Both the position numbers and the translations under genes were made by a program. Of a DNA stretch of 6,238 bases, positions 1 through 4,572 are shown in pieces. Origin of the DNA: Bacteroidales bacterium (GTDB lineage: Bacteria; Bacteroidota; Bacteroidia; Bacteroidales; JAADGE01); contig JAOZQB010000171.1 in the NCBI GenBank assembly GCA_029932445.1, forward strand, positions 1-6,238. The letters run 5' to 3'. Below the pieces are notes generated by a model, which saw only the letters and a program-made list of their open reading frames with translations, did no database searches and was not told the origin of the DNA. Within the stretch, counting starts at the first letter, position 1, and every line of letters starts with the position of its first letter.

Positions 1-1811
1 CCGACAATTTCAAAATTATCATGATTTTTTAAAACGGAAATCAATTGTTCGGTTTGAGCAATAACCTCATCGGCAGGATATTGACGTGTTTTGGCAATCA
101 TAATCTTTTTATGTACGGTCGGTAAGGTGTTTTCTTTGTCGGCAAGCAGTTCTTCATATAATTTTTCGCCCGGTCGTAAACCGGTAAATTTTAAATTTAT
201 ATCCGTTCCCAGTTTTAATCCGGAAAGTTGAATCATTTTTTTTGCAAGGTTTACAATTTTAACGGATTTTCCCATATCAAAAATAAAAATTTCACCGCCT
301 TTTCCCAATGCACCGGCTTGCAAAACCAACTGACAGGCCTCGGGAATGGTCATAAAATAACGTGTAATTTCGGGATGGGTTACCGTTACCGGACCGCCCT
401 CTTCAATTTGTTGTTTAAACCGCGGAATAACCGAGCCGTTTGAGCCCAGAACATTTCCGAAACGTGTGGTAACAAATGCTGTTTTATTTTGTTGTTGCAG
501 GGTTTGAATATAAATTTCGGCTATCCGTTTTGATGCTCCCATGACATTGGTGGGATTTACGGCTTTATCCGTAGAAATCATTACAAATTTTGCCGCATTA
601 AACGCCAGTGCCGTATCTGCGATAATTTTTGTTCCGGAAATATTTACGCGTAATGCTTCCGACGGATTATTTTCCATCATAGGAACATGTTTGTAGGCAG
701 CCGCATGATAAATTGTATCCGGCTTAAAAGTTTCAAAAACCTTTTGCATTCTTACGGGATTTGTTACATCACCGATAATAATTTCATAATTATGAAAACC
801 GTATTTTTCTTTTAATTCCAATTCCAAATTATAAAGCGGCGATTCTGCCTGATCCAAAACAATAATCAATTTCGGTTGGAATCGTGTCAACTGAAAAACG
901 ATTTCACTGCCGATGGAGCCGGCAGCACCCGTTACAAGAATCGTTTTATTTAAAATGTCTTTTTTAATTTGCTTTTCATCTAATTTTATCGGTTCGCGTT
1001 CTAATAAATCTTCAATATTTATTTTCCGGATTTGACGGTAAGTAAGTTCTCCGTTAATCCAATCTTTTGCATCCGGAAGTGTCAATACATTAACGTCATA
1101 TTCGAAACATAAATCAATCACTTTTTGCTTTTGAAGCGTACTTATTGATTTATCGGAAAGAATTAATTCATAAATATCACTTTTTTTGAAAACAGATTCT
1201 AATTCCGATAATTTATAAAATTTAATTCCGTCTAATTGTTTCTTTTTACCGGTACCGTAAGGATCAATAAATGCTTCGACTTTGTATTTTATTTTGGGGT
1301 CTCTTGTTAAAACACGCTTTGTTGTAACGGCATCTTCATTTATTCCGAGTATAACGACTCTTTTTTCTTCTTTAAAAAGATTATTAGCTTCGTAATATAC
1401 TGTTTTGACAAATAAGCGAAAACCTGTTAAAAGAAAAATACTGACAAAATAATCAATCAGAATAACCGAAAAGGGGATGATATATTTTTGATGCGCAAAA
1501 AAGAATGAAGAATAGTTAATTGCAATGTAAATTGCATTCGTATATGTAATTACCAGAATAATTCGAATGGCATCTTTGGTTCCGGTAAACCGAATAATTC
1601 CGGCATAAGAATGAGTCAACAAAAAAACAATTAAACGAGTTACAAAAACTAAAATGATAATTTGCCAAATCCGATCAAAATATTCGTTTGTTAAGTCAAA
1701 ATTAAACCGAAGTAAAAATGCAAAAACAATTGACATTACAGAAGCTGCCAAATCAATTGTAAGAACAATCCAACGCGGGGTGTGTTTGTTTGATGTGAAA
1801 AATTTCAACAT
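1..1811 (-). CDS. Membrane-anchored FlaA1/WbpM/PglF-type UDP-sugar 4,6-dehydratase (3' partial)
   Basis: This is a polysaccharide-biosynthesis nucleotide-sugar dehydratase. Long members of the family (WbpM, PglF) convert UDP-GlcNAc to a 4-keto-6-deoxy sugar at the inner membrane, feeding capsule, O-antigen or glycoprotein glycans. The frame opens at ATG 1811 and runs off the window, giving 603 codons; perhaps 35-45 C-terminal residues are missing. Four hydrophobic segments lie near residues 13-35, 48-66, 81-103 and 110-136. A first Rossmann-like domain follows (about 150-250), then the catalytic SDR domain with GAAGSIG at 295-301, YHAAAYKHVP at 368-377, STDK at 413-416, M424xxxK428 and GLRPGEK at 544-550. 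Met in place of the usual SDR Tyr (MxxxK), together with the TDK triad, is the hallmark of long 4,6-dehydratases such as PglF and WbpM. The start is 3 nt after the tsaC stop. The exact substrate is not certain, so no gene symbol is given (capD, wbpM and pglF are all used). Oddity: the first Rossmann motif is degenerate (GINEDA at 156-161). Confidence 0.93.
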   Translation of the reverse strand, partial: MLKFFTSNKHTPRWIVLTIDLAASVMSIVFAFLLRFNFDLTNEYFDRIWQIIILVFVTRLIVFLLTHSYAGIIRFTGTKDAIRIILVITYTNAIYIAINYSSFFFAHQKYIIPFSVILIDYFVSIFLLTGFRLFVKTVYYEANNLFKEEKRVVILGINEDAVTTKRVLTRDPKIKYKVEAFIDPYGTGKKKQLDGIKFYKLSELESVFKKSDIYELILSDKSISTLQKQKVIDLCFEYDVNVLTLPDAKDWINGELTYRQIRKINIEDLLEREPIKLDEKQIKKDILNKTILVTGAAGSIGSEIVFQLTRFQPKLIIVLDQAESPLYNLELELKEKYGFHNYEIIIGDVTNPVRMQKVFETFKPDTIYHAAAYKHVPMMENNPSEALRVNISGTKIIADTALAFNAAKFVMISTDKAVNPTNVMGASKRIAEIYIQTLQQQNKTAFVTTRFGNVLGSNGSVIPRFKQQIEEGGPVTVTHPEITRYFMTIPEACQLVLQAGALGKGGEIFIFDMGKSVKIVNLAKKMIQLSGLKLGTDINLKFTGLRPGEKLYEELLADKENTLPTVHKKIMIAKTRQYPADEVIAQTEQLISVLKNHDNFEIV

Positions 1812-1814
1812 AAT

Positions 1815-2378
1815 TTATTCTCGTATCACTTTAACTTCATTACTTAAACCGATTTTAATAATACTTGATGAATTGCCGAAAGCCAAATCATTTTGTTTAT
1901 ATTCAACAATATAATCAACCTTTTCTTTAATTTCATCAGAAATTTGTTTGAAATTTAATGGTGTTTCCGTATCAGCAATATTCGCCGAAGTAGAAACAAT
2001 CGGTTTTCTGAACTTGCGCAATAATTGTTCCGTAAAATGTTCGTGCGTTATTCTGATTCCGATACTGCCGTCGGAAGCAATTAAATTTTCAGCTAAATTT
2101 TTAGCTCCCGGAAAAATAACCGTAAGCGGTTTGTCCGATAATTCAATCAAATCAAATGCTATTTGGGGAACGATTTCAATATAAGAATAGATTGAGCTGA
2201 TATTATTTAAAAGAATCAGCATACTTTTTTGTTCATTCCTTTTTTTTATTCTGAATATTTTCTCAACGGCTTCGGGATTTGTTGCATCACAACCCAAACC
2301 CCAAACAGTATCGGTAGGATATAAAATAATTCCGCCCTTATTGAGAATTTCAACTGCTTTATTTATATCCTCTCTCAT
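1815..2378 (-). CDS. tsaC: L-threonylcarbamoyladenylate synthase (TsaC/YrdC/Sua5 family)
   Basis: This cytoplasmic enzyme uses threonine, bicarbonate/CO2 and ATP to make L-threonylcarbamoyl-AMP, the donor that the TsaD complex uses to build t6A at position 37 of ANN-decoding tRNAs. The 187-residue protein has the length of the short TsaC form, without the C-terminal Sua5 domain. Visible family signatures are PTDTVWGLGCDA from residue 21, the basic K-x-R patch KKRNEQK at 45-51, SIGIR at 105-109, STSAN at 129-133 and a serine-rich SSSII near 160-164. The start is ATG 2378, which gives the usual short N-terminus ahead of the GGIILYPTDT strand. It ends in TAA 3 nt before the dehydratase ATG, so the two are probably cotranscribed and perhaps translationally coupled. 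Upstream is a 159-bp gap with inverted repeats. A YciO-type paralogue is the main alternative; the strong PTDTVWG and K-x-R motifs favour a true synthase. Confidence 0.92.
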   Translation of the reverse strand: MREDINKAVEILNKGGIILYPTDTVWGLGCDATNPEAVEKIFRIKKRNEQKSMLILLNNISSIYSYIEIVPQIAFDLIELSDKPLTVIFPGAKNLAENLIASDGSIGIRITHEHFTEQLLRKFRKPIVSTSANIADTETPLNFKQISDEIKEKVDYIVEYKQNDLAFGNSSSIIKIGLSNEVKVIRE

Positions 2379-2405
2379 TTTATTTTACGTATAAATCAAT
2401 GTTTT

Positions 2406-2420
2406 TTAGTTTAAAACTAA
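2406..2420. repeat. Inverted repeat TTAGTTT-A-AAACTAA upstream of tsaC
   Basis: This is a perfect 7-bp inverted repeat around a single central base, ending 28 bp before the tsaC ATG. It is too tight to form an RNA hairpin but has the shape of a binding site for a dimeric regulator. The ten bases TTTAAAACTA within it (2410-2419) recur at 2507-2516, on the other side of the larger stem-loop. All of it is AT-rich, so chance is a real possibility. No clear TTTG/TAnnTTTG promoter was found in this gap. Confidence 0.35.
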
Positions 2421-2437
2421 TATAAAAACTTTGTGGG

Positions 2438-2471
2438 CTTAGCGTGATATTAAATTTTATTTCACGCTAAG
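2438..2471 (-). terminator. Perfect 10-bp stem-loop between glycosyltransferase and tsaC; possible terminator
   Basis: CTTAGCGTGA (2438-2447) is the exact reverse complement of TCACGCTAAG (2462-2471), with a 14-nt AT-only loop. It begins 66 nt after the glycosyltransferase stop and ends about 60 nt before the tsaC ATG, where a terminator between two minus-strand units would sit. The minus strand then reads CCCACAAAGTTTTTATATT, so the T-run starts about 8 nt after the stem rather than directly, which is weak for an intrinsic terminator. It could instead be an operator, an RNA leader element for tsaC or a dispersed palindrome. Confidence 0.42.
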
Positions 2472-2537
2472 AATAGTGCAAAGAATCTGAATATGTTATT
2501 TCAATTTTTAAAACTATTATTAAAGAACCTAATTCAA

Positions 2538-3653
2538 TTATTTCAAATAGACATTCATTAAATTTGCAGCAATTTTTTCCTCATTAAATTTTTGAACAAA
2601 TTTAAAACCTTCCGTAATCATTTCATCTCTTAATTCGGCATCCGTTAACACAACTTTAATTGCTTCACTGAGTTGCTTGTAATTATCCGGTTCAATATAA
2701 ATTGAAGATAATCCGCCCGTTTCGCTGAAAACACCGCCTTTTGTTGTTATTATCGGAATTTTGGAATACAATGCTTCAATTAAAGGGATTCCGAATCCTT
2801 CAAAATAAGAAGGATAGGCAAATAAACCGGCTTGTTGATATATTGCCGGCAAATCTTCGGTCGGTACATCATTTAAAATGGTCAATCGGGTTGTTAAATT
2901 ATTTTCTTCGGCATATTTCAGTAATTCCTCTTGATAATCTGTTTCTTTTCCGACAATGACAAAGTCTGCTTTTATTTTTCCGTAAGACATTGCTTTTAAA
3001 ACGGATAATGTGTTTTTTCGTTTTTCAACGGTTCCGACATTCAAAATATAGTTTTCGGGTAAATTGTATTTTTGAGCTACTTCAATTTTTTTATTTGTAT
3101 CAGCTTTTTTATAAAAAATCGTATTACATCCCTGATAAACAACTTCAATTTTATGGTCGTCAATATCCAAAAAATTAATAATATCCGTTTTTGTTTGTTC
3201 ACTCACGGCAATTATTGTATCGGCAATTTCACAAGCATATTTTGCTTTTTGATAATAAATTTTTCTGTCAACCGCATGATACAATTCCGGAAACCGTAAA
3301 AAAATTAAGTCGTGAATGGTAACAATCAATTTCGTGTCGCTTTTTTTGTGCGCTTTATAAGGTAATTCTCCGCTTAATCCGTGAAAAACATCCAACTTGT
3401 ATTCTATAATTTTTTTTGAAAGTCGAACCGTACGCCAATACGATTTAAACAGTTTGCTGAGAAATAATTTAGGAACAATCGTTTTTACATTTTCGGGAAT
3501 TTTAAAATCAACGGCATTTTCTGTTGAGGGTGTAAAAAGTAAATAATCATGTTTCGGATAATATTTCGACAACATTTCAATTGTACTTCTGCTGTAATTG
3601 CCCAATCCGCCGCTGTTATAAAAGGCTCTTTTGGCTTCAAATCCGATTTTCAT
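2538..3653 (-). CDS. GT4-type (GT-B fold) glycosyltransferase
   Basis: This is a retaining GT-B glycosyltransferase of the GT4 group (Pfam Glycos_transf_1 type), which transfers a sugar from a nucleotide-sugar donor to a glycan or lipid-linked acceptor on the cytoplasmic face of the membrane. The 371 residues are normal for the family. The N-terminal acceptor half has the glycine-rich loop GGLGNYSR at 15-22, HGLSGELPY at 91-99 and IHDLIFLRFPE at 113-123. The stretch from 139 to 155 (ACEIADTIIAVSEQTK) resembles mannosyltransferase-like members such as WbaZ and MtfB. The C-terminal donor half has NVGTVEKRKN at 205-214 and the EX7E signature E285-E293 within EGFGIPLIEAL. No signal peptide or membrane segment is evident. 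The start is ATG 3653, 39 bp after dapD, without a clear promoter of its own, so it is probably read with dapD. Donor and acceptor cannot be told from sequence. It could act in O-antigen, capsule or exopolysaccharide synthesis. Confidence 0.9.
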   Translation of the reverse strand: MKIGFEAKRAFYNSGGLGNYSRSTIEMLSKYYPKHDYLLFTPSTENAVDFKIPENVKTIVPKLFLSKLFKSYWRTVRLSKKIIEYKLDVFHGLSGELPYKAHKKSDTKLIVTIHDLIFLRFPELYHAVDRKIYYQKAKYACEIADTIIAVSEQTKTDIINFLDIDDHKIEVVYQGCNTIFYKKADTNKKIEVAQKYNLPENYILNVGTVEKRKNTLSVLKAMSYGKIKADFVIVGKETDYQEELLKYAEENNLTTRLTILNDVPTEDLPAIYQQAGLFAYPSYFEGFGIPLIEALYSKIPIITTKGGVFSETGGLSSIYIEPDNYKQLSEAIKVVLTDAELRDEMITEGFKFVQKFNEEKIAANLMNVYLK

Positions 3654-3692
3654 AGTCGCTAAATTTGCGTTAAGATTGAAACAATTATTAAT

Positions 3693-4508
3693 TTAAACCG
3701 TTACATTAAATTCGCGCAAAGCATCATTTAATGACGTTTTCAAATCCGTAGATGCTTTTCTTTTTCCGATAATAAGTGCTGCCGGAACTTGAAAATTTCC
3801 TGCCGGAAATTTCTTTGTTATTGTTCCCGGAATGACAACTGAACGAGCCGGGATAACACCTTTATATTCTGTTGGTTCAATACTTGTTACATCAATAATT
3901 TTTGTTGATTTCGTAATTGATACTCCGGCACCGATAACCGCTTCTTCCATAACTCTGACTCCCTCAACAATAATGCAACGGGAACCGATAAAACAATCAT
4001 CTTCAATGATAACCGGAGCTGCCTGAACCGGTTCTAAAACACCGCCGATACCGACTCCGCCGCTTAAATGCACACGTTTACCGATTTGAGCACAAGAACC
4101 GACTGTTGCCCAGGTATCAATCATCGTTCCCTCATCAACATAAGCACCAATATTGATATATGACGGCATCATTATTACACCGGGAGAAATATATGCTCCG
4201 TAGCGAGCAACTGCTTGCGGGACAACACGAATTCCCAATTTGTCATACCCTTTTTTTAAAGGTATTTTATCGTAAAATTCTAAATCCCCTGCACGCATTT
4301 GTTTCATTTCTTGTAAAGGAAAATATAAAATAACTGCTTTTTTTGCCGTATCATTAACTTCCCAAATCCCGTTAACGGGTTCTGCAATTCTTAATTTCCC
4401 TTTATCAATTAAATCAACGGTTTTAAAAACGGCTTTACGTGTTTCTTCATCCTTTAATAGGTTTCGGTTTTCCCAAGCCGCATCAATTAATTTAAAGATC
4501 TTCTTCAT
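3693..4508 (-). CDS. dapD: 2,3,4,5-tetrahydropyridine-2,6-dicarboxylate N-succinyltransferase
   Basis: DapD transfers succinyl from succinyl-CoA to tetrahydrodipicolinate, giving N-succinyl-2-amino-6-oxopimelate. This is the first committed step of the succinylase branch to meso-diaminopimelate (peptidoglycan) and lysine; the enzyme is a cytoplasmic trimer. From ATG 4508 the protein is 271 residues, the usual length. It has an alpha-helical N-terminal domain (about 1-95), a left-handed beta-helix of hexapeptide repeats (about 103-205) and a C-terminal strand domain ending in TSLNDALREFNV. Strong signatures are RYGAYISPGVIMMPSY at 102-117, NIGAYVDEGTMIDTWATVG from 119, LSGGVGIGG at 148-156, EDDCFIGSRCIIVEG at 169-183 and FPAGNFQVPAALIIGKRK from 234. 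D131 and E182 are candidates for the conserved acid catalytic residues, but that alignment was made by eye. An in-frame TTG at 4535 would add 9 residues, but it lies inside the probable -7 promoter element, so ATG 4508 is preferred. The stop is TAA. Confidence 0.96.
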   Translation of the reverse strand: MKKIFKLIDAAWENRNLLKDEETRKAVFKTVDLIDKGKLRIAEPVNGIWEVNDTAKKAVILYFPLQEMKQMRAGDLEFYDKIPLKKGYDKLGIRVVPQAVARYGAYISPGVIMMPSYINIGAYVDEGTMIDTWATVGSCAQIGKRVHLSGGVGIGGVLEPVQAAPVIIEDDCFIGSRCIIVEGVRVMEEAVIGAGVSITKSTKIIDVTSIEPTEYKGVIPARSVVIPGTITKKFPAGNFQVPAALIIGKRKASTDLKTSLNDALREFNVTV

Positions 4509-4532
4509 TAATACTTTTTCAATAATAAAATC

Positions 4533-4562
4533 CAAATTTATGATAAAATAATTATTTACAAA
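4533..4562 (-). promoter_or_regulatory. Bacteroidota-type promoter for dapD
   Basis: On the minus strand, TTTG (4562-4559) is followed after 18 bp by TAAATTTG (4540-4533), an exact match to the Bacteroidota -7 form TAnnTTTG with its -33 TTTG partner. The usual spacing is about 19-21 bp, so it is slightly short. Transcription would start near 4526-4530, leaving a leader of about 20 nt before ATG 4508. The spacer contains a 12-bp perfect palindrome, AAATAATTATTT (4546-4557). This could be an operator or simply a chance result of AT-rich DNA. Confidence 0.6.
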
Positions 4563-4572
4563 AGAAATGCCT

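Noticed and set aside
228..443. Plus-strand open frame inside the dehydratase gene
   Set aside because: It lies antisense to a well-supported coding sequence with conserved motifs, and its product has no recognisable features. The same holds for the other plus-strand frames at 1654-1914, 1948-2184, 2741-2959, 2990-3178, 3072-3299, 3832-4026, 4620-4964 and 5430-5621.
2452..2482. Promoter for tsaC (TTTG at 2482-2479, TAAAATTT at 2459-2452)
   Set aside because: The spacing of 19 bp is right, but the -7 element matches only 4 of 6 fixed positions and overlaps the stem-loop. It is too weak to annotate.
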